Part shown: piece by piece, positions 26,068-40,600 of the stretch
How the letters are laid out: the number at the start of each line of letters is the position of its first letter
Position numbering within the stretch: position 1 is the first letter of the stretch
Source: Dromiciops gliroides
Taxonomy: Eukaryota; Chordata; Mammalia; Microbiotheria; Microbiotheriidae
Assembly: GCF_019393635.1 (NCBI RefSeq)
Contig: NC_057867.1
Location: forward strand, 682,121 to 746,120
Direction: 5' to 3'
Length of the DNA: 64,000 bases
The notes under the pieces: model-generated
Database searches by the model: none
Seen by the model: only the letters and a program-made list of their open reading frames with translations
What the model was told of the DNA's origin: nothing
Position numbers and translations under genes: made by a program

Positions 26068-27536
26068 TTCTTTGAAATAAAAGGTTTGAACTAGACCGAC
26101 TCTAAGTCCCTTCTCAGTTGAACTCAAGACTGGGGGCAATCCAAAATATAGAACCAATCAGTTCCTTTCCCCGGGGGGAAGGGGATAGTAGGGGGAGGCA
26201 TTCTAGCTCCCAGGGTGACGGTAGGGCTTTTCTTCTTTCCAGGAGCTATCCGAAAACAACTGGCAGCCTTCTTGGAGGGTTTCTACGAGATCATCCCCAA
26301 ACGCCTCATTTCCATCTTCACGGAGCAGGAGCTGGAACTTCTTATCTCAGGCCTGCCCACCATAGACATCGATGACCTGAAATCAAACACAGAGTATCAC
26401 AAGTACCAGTCCAACTCTATCCAGGTAAGTGTTGCAATGATCTAAGCGGCCCTCACACAAGGTCACAACCTGCTGTTGGCAGGAGCATGTCTTCGGTAAT
26501 GAGCATCCATTCCTTGTCTGTAGTACTTGACACCTCCCACTTGTTTTATTTTGCTAAGTAAGCATAACACAGGTTGGTTCCCAGGAGCTCACATGATATA
26601 TTGGAGATGATTAAGAAGGAAAAGCACTGGAATGAGAGGAATTGGGAAAGGGTCCCTAGAAACGATGGGAGTTTAGCTGGGCCTTCACCAACTCCATCTT
26701 CACTGCTGGCTTCCAGCCTCCCGTCCCTAACTCATCAGAGACATTTCAAACTGAATGTCCAGTAGACATTCAAAGCCCTCCCTATCCTGACTTTGATTCA
26801 GTGACCCCAGCCTCTTGGCTGTTCCATCAACAAACTCCATCTCTGGGCTCTCAGTATGCCTAGAACACTCCTACCTCATTTCTGCTTCCTAGCAAGTCCC
26901 ACCTAAAATCCCATCCCCTGTAGGAGGCTTTGGTAGGTACTGGACAACTGCTGATTGACTGACCTGACTTTGACTTGAGGAGGAGAGATCATTCCCCAGA
27001 GAGGGGGCAGAGGGTAGAATTTTAGCTGAGACTTGAAGGCTGTCCATCTCCCTTGGGAGAAAGGATTAAGCTAAGGCTGTGTCAGGGAAGCAGTGCCAGA
27101 GATGGGCCTAGAATAATGCTCAGACCAGGTGTCTTCTCTCTTTAGATTCAGTGGTTCTGGAGAGCCCTGCGTTCTTTTGATCAGGCTGACCGTGCCAAGT
27201 TCCTCCAGTTTGTGACAGGCACCTCCAAGGTGCCTCTCCAGGGTTTTGCAGCACTTGAGGGCATGAATGGCATTCAGAAGTTCCAGATCCACCGAGATGA
27301 CAGATCCACAGACCGGTTGCCTTCAGCCCACACATGGTGAGAATGGTGGCACAATGGGGAAGGGGGGAGGAAGTACTCATAGAGTGGAAGGTTTGCCATC
27401 ACTGACCGACTCCCTGTGGTCTCATCCTTGTAGTTTCAATCAGCTGGACCTGCCTGCCTACGAGAGTTATGAGAAGCTGCGTCATATGCTGCTGTTGGCC
27501 ATCCAGGAGTGCTCAGAGGGCTTCGGGCTGGCCTAG
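384..27536 (+). CDS. HUWE1: HUWE1, 3' half: giant HECT E3 ubiquitin-protein ligase
   Basis: HUWE1 (also ARF-BP1 or Mule) ubiquitinates p53, MCL1, MYC, histones and other substrates. The 5' half lies left of the window. Exons: 384-566, 1077-1249, 1534-1682, 2187-2262, 3012-3110, 3695-3828, 3913-4081, 6061-6289, 8570-8748, 9243-9332, 9423-9565, 10080-10125, 11776-12054, 12601-12868, 12967-13100, 14144-14361, 14926-15214, 15298-15400, 16774-17320, 17740-18328, 18897-19015, 19118-19274, 19957-20089, 20365-20567, 20842-20969, 21757-21853, 22288-22443, 22532-22777, 23123-23240, 23919-24059, 24794-25081, 25185-25290, 25834-25951, 26243-26424, 27146-27336, 27434-27536. Every intron is GT-AG and the exons sum to 2,194 codons including the TAG stop, with no frame break. 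The translation follows recalled human HUWE1 (4,374 residues) almost residue for residue, beginning [15 protein letters not shown] and ending ECSEGFGLA. The disordered linkers (exons at 11776, 12601 and 17740) diverge most. The first listed exon could begin at 384 or slightly later, because two AG acceptors are close together. Confidence 0.97.
3695..4081 (+). other. HUWE1: HUWE1 acidic-region exons
   Basis: These two HUWE1 exons encode a long, nearly uninterrupted run of Asp and Glu, followed by the conserved [20 protein letters not shown] segment. The exon at 3695-3828 ends in DEEDDQ and the next begins at 3913 with [18 protein letters not shown]. This is the HUWE1 acidic patch in the disordered middle of the protein. 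The split between the exons falls inside the acidic run and is phase 0. Confidence 0.9.
4945..5640 (-). repeat. Degenerate L2 LINE fragment in a HUWE1 intron
   Basis: The sequence resembles the reverse complement of L2: GGGAACACCCACCGTGAGG near 5,396 is the L2 VGVPQGS region, and GTTTGGGACATGTCCGTTGG near 5,225 is the L2 LNMSKTEL region. It is heavily mutated. The rest of this 1,979-base intron (4082-6060) holds nothing I recognise. Confidence 0.55.
6872..7116 (-). repeat. CORE-SINE with a BovB/RTE-like tail (MAR-type)
   Basis: Left part: GTCATGCCTGACTCTTCATG and ACTGGAGTGATTTGCCATCT resemble the 3' tail shared by BovB/RTE LINEs and their SINEs. Right part: the reverse complement of the CORE/MIR-like body (GAAGTGACTTGCCCAGGGTC) and the tRNA-like head. 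The element is inserted in the HUWE1 intron in antisense. Confidence 0.6.
7413..7556 (+). repeat. WSINE1/MAR1-type SINE, 5' truncated
   Basis: It contains the tRNA-like A box (GTGGCACAGTGG), the B box (GAATTCAAATCTGG), the CORE segment CTGGGCAAGTCACTTAACCC and a terminal A15 tract. The first dozen or so consensus bases are missing. HUWE1 intron. Confidence 0.85.
8922..9052 (+). repeat. MIR-like SINE fragment
   Basis: GGAGTCAGGGGCCTGGGTTC followed by AAATCCCACCCTGC and CCTTGGGCACATCATTCCC matches the MIR/CORE-SINE body. It is diverged and has no tail. HUWE1 intron. Confidence 0.6.
10252..10336 (+). ncRNA. MIRLET7F2: let-7f-2 microRNA precursor (intronic)
   Basis: A perfect let-7f hairpin lies in the HUWE1 intron between 10125 and 11776. 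The 5p arm occupies 10260-10281, begins TGAGGTAGTAG and has the canonical GAGGTAG seed. The 3p arm is 10310-10331 (CTATACAGTCTACTGTC...). The loop (10282-10309) and flanks match recalled human let-7f-2 with only a few changes, and the stem is closed by CCGCGGGA pairing with TCCCACGG. It is transcribed in the same sense as HUWE1, the same arrangement as in human, so it is probably processed from the HUWE1 primary transcript. Confidence 0.96.
10735..10985 (-). repeat. MIR SINE
   Basis: In reverse it shows the MIR features: TAAGCACTTTACAAATATGA, a GAGGAAACTAAGGCAGGCAA core, and a GTGTCTGAGGCC...CCATTGTGGTGCCAC head. It lies between let-7f-2 and mir-98. Confidence 0.7.
11190..11285 (+). ncRNA. 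MIR98: mir-98 locus, seed-altered and possibly degenerate
   Basis: This lies in the expected place, about 950 bp after let-7f-2 in the same HUWE1 intron. The 3p arm at 11249-11270 (CTATACAACTTACTGCTTCC) clearly matches recalled mir-98. The 5p arm equivalent, 11202-11223, differs from mature miR-98 at about 5 of 22 positions (1, 6, 10, 12, 20), so the seed reads GAGGGAG instead of GAGGTAG. The stem gains a G:G mismatch opposite position 6, an A:C mismatch at position 12 and a G:T wobble at position 10. Four extra bases precede the 5p start. It could be a decaying copy or one with a new seed; processing cannot be judged from sequence. Confidence 0.72.
13495..13622 (+). repeat. MIR-like SINE fragment
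   Basis: TGTAACTTCAGGCAAATCAC and TTTGATTTCCTCGTCTCTAA followed by AGTGGGGTTGATACTCATTC match the MIR 3' half. HUWE1 intron. Confidence 0.55.
14144..15214 (+). other. HUWE1: HUWE1 ubiquitin-binding (UBM) repeat exons
   Basis: Two exons (14144-14361 and 14926-15214) encode three copies of the Leu-Pro-centred UBM helix: [28 protein letters not shown] (split by the intron after QEE) and [17 protein letters not shown]. They are spaced by short linkers, and the spacer between copies 1 and 2 is Pro/Thr/Ala-rich. UBM motifs bind ubiquitin through the invariant LP pair, visible in all three. A fourth similar motif, [16 protein letters not shown], follows directly. Confidence 0.85.
20280..20340 (+). 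repeat. (CA)n microsatellite
   Basis: A nearly pure CA dinucleotide run with one AAACA interruption near its end, 25 bases before the HUWE1 exon at 20365. It lies in the pyrimidine-tract neighbourhood of that acceptor. Confidence 0.95.
21499..21545 (+). repeat. G-rich (GGGGGT)n tract, quadruplex-prone
   Basis: Repeats of GGGGGT/GGGAGT give at least six runs of three or more G on the plus (transcribed RNA) strand in a HUWE1 intron. Confidence 0.85.
25402..25624 (-). repeat. MIR SINE
   Basis: ACCACCTGCTGTGTGCCAGG followed by CCCTGTGCTAAGC, then TTTGCAGCTGAGGAAAATTG and a GGGTCACAG...GTGGCACCACC head: a reverse MIR. HUWE1 intron. Confidence 0.7.
26003..26064 (+). repeat. (GA)n(CA)n compound microsatellite
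   Basis: GAGAGAGAGAGA runs straight into about 23 CA units in a HUWE1 HECT-domain intron. Confidence 0.95.
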
Positions 27537-28008
27537 ACCCAAGGGGCTACCACAGCCCCCCTGTTGCTTTCGTCTACTGTCAGACTTGGGGATAGGGAGA
27601 GGAAAAAAAGAAAGGGGAAGCCCCTTACACACAAGACCCCACAAAAACGTTTTACAAACCTTGGAAGGAAACTTAACCAGTAATCAACCAACCGCCCAAC
27701 CCTTGTCCTGCCCCTTCCCCAGTGCGCTCACCCCATGCGAAGAGTGGAGAAGCTGGCGGTGAAGCTGGCTCTGAAGCTGGCAGCGGCTGCCCCCAGGCCC
27801 TGCACTCCCTTGGAAAATTCGCTGTGTTGAAACTTGAAGCATTTAGATGGGGGAAGAAGCGGAAAAATTATATATATATATACATATATATATATTTTTG
27901 GTTCTGTTTGCATTTCTTAATTCGTGCTTGGAATGTGTTGGTGCGCACATTTAATGAGTCAGTGGGAGGGGATCGTCATCAGCCTCCCCAGCTCCAGGTG
28001 AGGGTTAC

Positions 28009-28014
28009 AATAAA
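28009..28014 (+). terminator. HUWE1: HUWE1 poly(A) signal
   Basis: An AATAAA hexamer lies 473 bp after the HUWE1 stop codon, followed by a T/G-containing stretch near 28,030-28,060. The 3' UTR is therefore about 490 bases. It contains a (TA)n run at about 27,866-27,897. Confidence 0.85.
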
Positions 28015-28739
28015 GAGTTCTTGGCAAGACCTCCCTCTCCCCAAGCCTATGTTTCTTCTTCTCTGCCACCAGCTTCTGAAAAGGGGGTTTTCTTAAGTTT
28101 TCGAATTGATCGAGTCTGGCTTTCCTCCAGAAAAGAGGGTGTTCAACTTTGATGTGCCAGGGAAGCCCTGGGTGGAGCCTTCATTGATCATAACCCATAA
28201 CCACCTCCTAGAAATAAGAGCTTGGATCCCAAAGTGATGAGGCCTGGGCCTGGACCATCCACTGCAGGGGGGTCGGGAGGAGGAGGGGGTGCTTGCAAAG
28301 TGTGAGAAAGGAGGGCCAAGCCTTTGCAATTGTTTCTTTTATTTATTCCATGAACTCTTCAAAAAAAAGATGGGAGTTTAAAATTCTGGGATTGCTCTGA
28401 AACTTGGGGGGGGGTCAAGGGTCAGCAGGGAGGCCTCGCTGGGCTCTCTTGATCGCGTCCTCCCCTAAGACGTTGGCACCACATTCTCCTCCCACTCTGG
28501 TGGTTGAGCCAAGTGGCCGCGTGCGCACGCGCACGCTCCGGAAGAGGACAAGGCAAGGGCCCACGCCTCTCCATAAAGCTTTCCTTTGAAAGGGCCCGGG
28601 GTGGTGCGCTCTTTTTGTGTTTGTGCACCCGTGTGGCCCTGGGCACCCCGCTGTCCCTGGCTGCCTGTGGATGGGAAGGGGCGCGCCCGAAGGCGAGCGC
28701 GCATGCGCGCCGCGGGGAGCCCGAGAGGGCTCTGGGGCC

Positions 28740-28860
28740 GCGGGCGGGGCGGGGCGGGGCGGGGCCCGCCAGGATCACAGAGGTGGGGGGCCACGGTCAC
28801 AGAGGGCCGCTCGCCTCCCGCCTCTGCTATAAAGCCCACGGGCTGAGGCCGTCCGCCAGA
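28740..28860 (+). promoter_or_regulatory. GC-box plus TATA promoter of the GARIN-like gene
   Basis: Overlapping GGGCGG boxes fill 28741-28765. A good TATA box (TATAAA) follows at 28828-28833, so transcription would start near 28,858. The surrounding 28,500-29,240 is CpG-rich and holds palindromic GCGCATGCGC-type NRF1-like sites near 28,517 and 28,700. A large GGA/GGAGG repeat in the 5' UTR lies downstream. The assignment to the next gene is positional inference. Confidence 0.7.
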
Positions 28861-29080
28861 GTCTGGCCGCGGGACGGTGGGAGGGAGGGAGGAAAGACGG
28901 CCGGCCCCCCGTCCCCCCCCCCCACGCGTGTCCCGGCCCTCCCGCGACCTCCCTGGGCGCCCGAGCGAGCAGCTAGCGAGCCAGCCAGCGAGCGCGCGTG
29001 CGCGGCCGAGCGGCTGCACCCCCGGCAGGCCGCCCGCCAGTCTGTCCGTCCCCCGGAGCTCTCGAGGGCGCGGAGGGGGA

Positions 29081-29165
29081 GCCGGAGGAGGAGGAGGAGG
29101 AGAAGGAGGAGGAAGAAGAGGGAGGAGGAGGAGGAGGAGGAGAAGGGAGGGAGGGAGGGAGGGAA
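29081..29165 (+). repeat. GGA-rich simple repeat in the GARIN-like 5' UTR
   Basis: Mixed GAGGAG, GAAGGAGG and GGGAGGGA repeats end 22 bases before the upstream ATG at 29188. The strand is almost purely purine, so the transcript leader would be structured or G-rich. Confidence 0.9.
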
Positions 29166-29187
29166 GAAACACCAGAGAATAGTGGTC

Positions 29188-33165
<3,978 letters not shown>

Positions 33166-33212
33166 CCGAGCCACCCAGCCAAGGCCACAGAGAAAAGCCG
33201 GCAGGCTCGGAT

Positions 33213-33218
33213 ATTAAA
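33213..33218 (+). terminator. Poly(A) signal of the GARIN-like gene
   Basis: An ATTAAA hexamer lies 48 bases after the stop codon, giving a very short 3' UTR. ATTAAA is the common variant signal. It precedes the TCC-rich repeat that starts near 33,297. Confidence 0.6.
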
Positions 33219-33296
33219 GAATCGTGTTTGGCCCCATGACTGGCTGATTCTCCATCCTTTAAGCCCTGGACAGAATCTTCTCCTCTGTTCTTTTGC

Positions 33297-33410
33297 CTTC
33301 TTCCTCTTCCTCCTCCTCCCCCTCCCCCTCCTCATCTTCCTCCTCCTCCCCCTCCCCCCCTCCTCATCTTCCTCCTCCTCCCCCTCCCCCTCCTCATCTT
33401 CCTCCGCGCC
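33297..33410 (+). repeat. TCC-rich minisatellite
   Basis: Three imperfect copies of a roughly 33-base unit built on CTCCTCATCTTCCTCCTCCT follow the GARIN-like poly(A) signal and fill the gap to the next promoter. Confidence 0.85.
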
Positions 33411-33609
33411 TCTGGCTGAATTAGCTGACACTGAGTGGGGGTGAAAAGGGACACATCAGGATCAGGATGGTGAGTGCCGACAATGAGGTCACAGTGCAGG
33501 GGCCCTATGACCTCAAAGATTCCACAACTCTGGAGCAGGCAGAGCTTGCGTATCCTTGGCACTGAGGATGCCACTGCAGAGCCAAAAGCCTGAGCACAGG
33601 AGCAGAAGG

Positions 33610-34578
33610 ATGAGGGCTCTTCTGGATCTCTTGGGTCTAAGCCTGCTTCTGTGCTGTGCTGCTGGCTGTAAGTCCACAGCTCAGGCCTCCTTTCTTCTCC
33701 TCCCTCCCACGCCTGTCCACAGCCTCCCCTCTCGCTCCTCCCCTTCCCATCTTCCTGAAACAGAAAAATCCGAGAAATGGACCCCAGGGAGATGATGCGG
33801 TTGTGGGGATGGCAGCCTGTCTGGGGAGAGCTTGGGCTTCATGGGCCCTGCCATCCCACCTTCTCCATCTCTCCTCCATTTACAGTCTCCAGCCTTCAGG
33901 AGTCAAAGCAGGACTGGAGGACCCTAAGAAGGCCAAGAAGCAATGAGGTCATGGGCAGCAACGAGGTGCCATGGCTCGTATCTGTGGCTGGGGTCTGCCA
34001 GGGGGTGGTCCTGAGCCGTTGGTGGGTCCTATCCACTGCCAGCTGTTTGAGAAATATGTACGTGCCTGAGAAGGGGGACTGAAGGATTTGGGGGGTTGGG
34101 ACTCAGGACAGACCAGAAGGAGCGGGGGGGGGGGGTGCAGGATGTGCCCATCTGTGCAGGGTACAGTGTATTTGGGAGCCCTCCCTCTATTATTGGTGGC
34201 ATTAATAGAGAATCATAGTGGCCTATGAGTGGGTTGGGACAGTCTCCCAAGTAGGACTGGTTCAATGAGACTTTGGTCCAATTTAACAAGCCTTTATTAA
34301 AACTCTCTGTTCAGGGGGCAGCTAGGTGGCTCAGTGGATAAAGCACCAGCCCTGGATTCAGGAGGACCTGAGTTCAAATCCAGCCTCAGACACTTGACAC
34401 TTAGTAGCTGTGGGACCCTGGGCGAGTCACTTAACCCTCATTGTCCTGCACAAAAAAACCCCCAAAACTCTCTGTTCACATTGGCCCCTTCCTGTCAGCC
34501 ACATTGTCCAGTCTAGCCAGATGGGTGGGCCTTCTGTTTTTCCTATCTCCATGCTTTTGTTCCTGAAATGGCCCCCCA

Positions 34579-34634
<56 letters not shown>

Positions 34635-37600
34635 GCCCACAAGCCAGAGGGCCTGTCTAAGTCACTGTCCCAGCTGCTAGCGTTCCTTTTCCCACTCCGG
34701 GGACCTGAATTCCTCTCATTATCCCCCTCAGAAATTCAGGCCTCCTGCCAGTGAGGGGCTCAGGGACCTGGCTCAATGGCTCCTGGATCTGCCTGCACCC
34801 CAACTTTATGCCCTCAGCTGGGACCATTACAGCCCAAAGTGACCTGGGCATGATATTCCTGCATCAGCCGGCCAGGCTGGCTGGGGGGCAGGTCCACCTG
34901 GCCCGAGACACTAGCAAGGCCCGAAAAAACTGCCCCTTCTGTGGACATCGGCCATGCCACATCTACCAGCGTCAGAGTAAGTCCTTTGAGGAAGAAGTTG
35001 GCTGCTACCCCCCCCCCGCCCCTATCTCAAAGTTTCAGGGCCTAGAAGGGATTTTGCCATAAATTGGTGTAACTAAGCCCATGATCAGCTCAGAAAGTAT
35101 CTGAGGAGAAAGGAAGGGGGTGGCACCTACTCACACTCATCCAGGGAAAAGCTAGAATTCCAGCAAAAGTCCTTAGAACCCTGAGAAAAGACCATGTCCT
35201 CCCCACCCTCAGGGCACTCCCTAGCTCATCACCTCCCTCATGCAGGGTCCTCCCCATGAGTTTGGAGCAGGGCACTCTGCCCTCCCTATTCCTGAAACTT
35301 CGAAGGCCTCTTAGCTTTTGTGCCACCCACCCAAACTCCTCTGTGATATTGACCCAAGTAGAAGATTCTGCCTCTGTCTCCCAGTGTCTTTGCAGCTGCT
35401 TCTCCCTCATTGAGCCATTACCCATTTATGCCTTTCTGTCATTGACAAAAGTAAGAAACCAACCATGTTTAAGAGCCCAACCTTGACACTAAGGCCCGCT
35501 GTCCATGTAAGACCCACCAAGGGCTCATTGAGTCATGAATGTCTGGCTCACCATCTCTTCGACGATAACAGCAGGAGATGTGTTTTGTTGCTATTTTAGC
35601 AAATTCCATAGCATTCTGTTGTTCTCCCCATTCAGCAAGCCCTGGCAAAAGCTGCTCTTAGCAATCATTCCCTCCCAAGACTGGCCTCAAGTTCTCAGCC
35701 TTTTTTGCCAATTGGAGCATTTGCCTTATTTTCCAAAGATCAGACGGGCAGCTGAGCTGCCAGCCCTGGCCGCCTCCCCCCAGAAGCTGGGCAGGATGGC
35801 CTTCCAAGAGGCTTCATTGAAAGGGCCTCAGGGCAACTAGGTGGCACAGTGGATAAAGCAGCAGCCCTGGATTCAGGAGGACCTGAGTTTAAATCCGACC
35901 TCAGACACTTAACACTTACTAGCTGTGTGACCCTGGGCAAGTCACTTAACCCTCATTGCCCCACAAAAAAATAAAAAGAAGAAAGAAAGGGCCTCTCCTC
36001 ACTCTGACAGGGAGGAGACAGCCCAGAGGAGGGAGGCAAGCATCCCCTGCCTCACACTTTGTCCCCATATCTTCTTTAGACCCCCAAAAGCCTGGACTCG
36101 CACCAGCCAAGAGGATGGCCGTGAAGCTCCTGGGCTCCTGGGCTTGCCACCACTTGGGAGCTCATCCTACTGAAACTGAGAGGCTTTGCATCTGGAGCGA
36201 TCCCTGGCCAGGCCCAGACTGTTGGGTACATGCTAGGTCCAGGGTGCAGGGGAGGGGCTTGGCTCCCCCATCCCCTGGAAGTCACACAGTATGGGGGGGG
36301 AGATCTTCCAGGCCTGGAGAGCCCCCCCCCACCGCTTCCCTGGGGCCATGAGGGAGCTACTGGGACGGGCAGGGACAAGGAGGTGAATACCCTGTAATAA
36401 GTAAGAGAGGCCATTGCCCCCCCCCCCAATTCAGGTGCAGCCTGGCAGCCCAGTCCTCTGCCGTTTTGGGAATCACTGGGAGCTTGTGGGGCTGGTCACC
36501 GAGCCCATGAAGGTCTGCTATGTCCCCATCCTTGCTGTCCGCACGGCCCCATACCTCAGCTGGATGGATGCCGTCATCCAGGACACCCAGAAACAGCCTT
36601 TGAGCTTACCCTGTAACCCCTCTGCACCAAGCAGTCCAGACAGCGGGCCCTGGGCACACCTGCCCATCCCCGGCTCAGGGGTGGAGGTCATGCCCCAAAA
36701 GGAAGCTAGCAGCATAGACAGCTCTATGCAGACGCAGCCAGCTGTCCTGGACTTGGCCCCTGGGATTGGGGGTGGCGGAAAGGCGGAGCGGCTGCCCTCG
36801 GACGCCAAGTTCCCCATAGCTGCCACTTGGCTCTTCCCTGAGCACCCAGCTGAGCCCCTGCTATTGCCTGGGGGAGCTCTGCTGGCTGACAATGCCAGCA
36901 GCCCCACTGGAGAGCCCCATAGGCAGTTTCCTCACCCTGTCAGTGATCCAACCCTAGTCCAGGAGCACTCACCTCCCAACAAAGCCAGATCCCTGCCTCA
37001 GCAGGGTGAGCACCCAACTGCAGCCAGACCAAAGACTCGGTTGGCCACTGAGCCAGCTGGGCCCCAGACTCGCCAAGCTGAGAAGCCAGTCCGGTCCTCA
37101 GTCGTCCCCAGGATGGCTCTAACCACACCCCAGGCTCCTCAGCCAGCAGCTGCAATGGGTCCTAGGGCCGTCTCGCAAACTCCACTGGCGTCCAGATCAC
37201 GGCCTCATCTGGTGGCTGAAACAGGCAGATCCCCACATGTTTCGAAGGCACACGCAGCCCGACCCCAGACTCACTCAGCACCTGCTATCATGAGAACCTG
37301 GCTTCTTCCAGAAACCAACAGAGCCAAAGCCCAGCCTCCCCCAGCAGTGCTGCCAAAGCCCAACTCAGCCAGGCCCCGGGCTCGGCCTGCCTCTGGCACA
37401 GCCAGGCCCTGCCTAGTGCCTAAAGCTGGAGCACCACATGTGGTTGGGCCCTGGCTTCTCCTCAAGACAGGAGCAGCTGGATGGCTGACTCAGCCAGCGT
37501 CCGATGCAGCCAGGCCCTGGGTCCCATCTAAGATACAGCACACGCTGGAGCCTGTTGAACCCCAGATTCTGCTGCAGGGTGATCGCAGTGATGCTGCACC

Positions 37601-40600
37601 CCTGCCTCAGCCAGCGGCTGGCACAGCTGGGCTCTGGGCTGTGCCAGCCACAGCTGTCGATGCCATTGTCCCCTGGGCCGGGCCTGTGGCTGAGACAGCT
37701 TCTGAGGCCATCATCCCCTGGGCGGGCCCAGCTCCTGCCAGAGCCCTGGCACCCTCTGTGGTGCCAGGACCTCACAGAGGTGCCCACCTCCTGCCTTCAC
37801 CAGCTCCATTGTCCTCAGGCTCCCTTGCCTACCGAGGCCCTTTCCTCTCCCCAAGATTTTTCCCTTCATCGCAGTCGCAGCCCCCAGCCCCTGCTCACGC
37901 TCAGCCTGCTCTCTTCTCCGGAGCCATGCAAGCATTGGCCTGGGGCCCCTCGGGCCCTTTGGTGGCAGAAGCACAGCAGAGCAGCTCCTTGTCCCATGCT
38001 TCCTTCTCATCTTCCCCCCTCCCCCCTCCCATAGGACCCTCTCAGCTCACTGGTCCTGTGCAGAGTGAGGAGCTGCCCCTCAGGGTCACCTTGGCTCAGT
38101 GCCGCTTGGGCCTGGGTTGGAGGAGCACCTACCAAGCCTACTGGCTCTTCCAGACAGCCTTATTCTCCCAACGAGGGATACGTAAGTTTGTTCATCCTTG
38201 AGCAGGAGCTCTGGAAGGCCTGGGGGCCTGGGGGAAGCCCAATCTGCCTTGCCTCACTGTGTTCTCTGGGTTGGGGGAGCTGCCCTGTGTGTGCTTTGGG
38301 GGAGGGGGCGGACCCCAGGCTCAGTTCTGCTGGGCCTTCTTCCTGAACAGGCGAGTGCGGGACACGTCCGGGCTTTGCAGCTCAGTGTCCCGACTGCTGG
38401 GAGGCGGAGGAGGGCGAGTTCCCCTGGGTGGTATCACTGCAGCTCTCTCTGTCCCACTTCTGCTCTGGCTCCATCCTGAACGAGTGGTGGATCCTGACCA
38501 CCGCCAGTTGCGCCAACATGATGTGAGTGCCTAAAGGTCAGGGTAGGGTGAGGACACTCATCCCAGTGGCTCCCAGAGCGTTGCATCAGTGGGATAGAAA
38601 AGGCCGGGGGAGGTAGAGGAGGGCTTACTGCTTCTCTAGGGAAACGCTTGTCCCTGCCCATCTCTGCCGTTTCATTTCCCTCCCATTGCTGGAGCCCGGC
38701 ATAGACAACCCTTCTCCATCTGTGCTCCCCCACATGCGCATGGCCACACACGCATGCACGCACATTCTATCTGCTGCAGACGGAATTCGGAATCCCTGGC
38801 CCGGGTCCAGGCAGGTGTCATCAACCTAGAAGACCAGGTCCGGGCCCAGCTTGTGGGCATCCGCCAGGCCCTGCCCTACTTTGGCCTGCAGGGGCCCGTG
38901 GGCCTGGGCCTGCTCCTCCTCCGGGAGCCCTTGCGCTTCCAGCCCAGAGCACTGGCTGTGTGCCTTGAGGAGTCCCCGGAGAAGCCAGTACCAGAGCCTC
39001 CACTGCATCTCTATGACTGCTGGGTCCCTGGCTGGACCCTGATCAAGGGTGAGTCTTGAGCACCAATGGGGGCTGAGCTCAGCAAAGGTGCTAAAAGGCC
39101 AATGAGGCAAACACCGCTGGTTCTTGAATTCCAACAAGCGGTTTGCAGATGTGGGAACTGAGGCCCCAAAGGTCTCAAGTCACCCAAGCAGTAAATGGTG
39201 GAGTCAGGATTTGAAACCAGGCTCTCTTGCCCCTGAGCCATGGCCCTGTGCTGCCCTAAGGAGAGTGCCTTTCAGCTGGGCTTCACCAGAAACAGCAGGC
39301 TCAATGGGACAGGGCATGGGGCAAGACTAAGGGGACAAAGGTGCCTTTCTCTCCTTCTGATCCATCCCATCCAGGGAACCTGGCCACAATGCAGAAGCAG
39401 CGACTGAACGTGGTTGAGGTCAGCAAGTGTGGCCGCTACTGGCCCATGAAGAGCTCAATGGCCTTCTGCGTGGAGGCCAAGAAGGTGATGGGCCAGAACA
39501 GCTGCAAGGTGATGAGTGCCCCTGGCTGGCCCAGGATGCTTCTCTGGGCATCTGTCCATCCCTCACCTCCTCCTCCCTCCCCCATGGCAGGGAGACCTGG
39601 GAGCCCCGCTGATGTGCCGCCCAAAGCTGCGCCCGGAGGAGACCCCCTGGGTACAAATGGGCATCCTCACTGCTTTTGATGAGGCCTGCACTCGGCCCTA
39701 CGTCTTCAGTCGCATCCGCCCCTTCATTTTTTGGCTCAGGGCCTCCACAAAGCCCCAGCACCCTCCCTGGGCCAGGCCTGCCCGTAGGCCCACCCTTTCT
39801 TCCTTACCCAAGCCTGAAGGTAAGTGAGACTACCTCCTCCCTCCCACTAGGGGCCTTGGCCCTGGGGAAACACAAGCAGGAGGAAACTGAAAAGTTTCTC
39901 CTTGGGAGAGGTGGGCCTGGAAAGCCAAGGCCAAGGTTTGGCTGAGATGCCGGCTTGGCCCAAGTCCAGTGTCCTCCATGCCTGCCTCCAGCCCTGGTGA
40001 ATCGGATTTCACTACGCTTTGTGATGCCCTGGCAAGCACTGATTGTGACATGTGGCAGACAGATCTGTGCTGGCTCCATCCTCAGCCCTTCCTGGGTCCT
40101 CACCTCAGCCCACTGCATCCGGGACATGTAAGTCAAGCTGGCCTCAAATGTAGGGGGTGGAGGTACCCTGGGAGAAAATGAGCTCCCTGGCCCTTTGATG
40201 TGGAGACGGCCACTGGAGAAGTGGGTGGAGGCCCCAGGTGTTCTGTTAAAGTCTCTCCGAGATCCTCTGGTTGAACAAATTTGAGATTGACTGGGGTGAA
40301 GTCACAAGTGGGCCCATTGGGTACATTTCTTGTCCCATGACAGGCGGTCAGAGAACATGGCTGTGTTTCTGGGGCTGCCACAGCCTGGTGGCAACCTGAC
40401 GGCTGCTCGGGTCTCCAGTGTGGTCCTCCATGAGCAGTACCGGGCAGTGAATGGGGTCCCCCGAAATGATCTGGCTCTCATCCTCCTGCAGCAGCCCCTA
40501 GGCCCTACTCAGCCCCTGGCCCCTGTGGGCCGTGTGGATGATGTGAACAAAGCCGAGTGTTGGCTCACGGGGCCCCGGGAACTCCGAGAGGGTGAGCTGC

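Larger units (their letters stand above)
23919..27536 (+). other. HUWE1: HUWE1 HECT catalytic domain exons
   Basis: The last seven coding exons encode the HECT domain, from [21 protein letters not shown] to the C-terminal ECSEGFGLA. The N-lobe signature [20 protein letters not shown] and the C-lobe [20 protein letters not shown] are both present. The catalytic cysteine is the C of HTCFN. Its TGT codon is split by the final intron (TG at the end of 27146-27336, T at 27434). Compared with recalled human sequence, the only difference noticed in the C-lobe is Tyr for Phe in PAYESYEKL. Confidence 0.95.

Noticed and set aside
33484-33516. Inverted AGGTCA / TGACCT pair upstream of the polyserase ATG as a nuclear-receptor site
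   Set aside because: The half-sites are too far apart (about 18 bases) for a standard receptor dimer and such pairs are common by chance.
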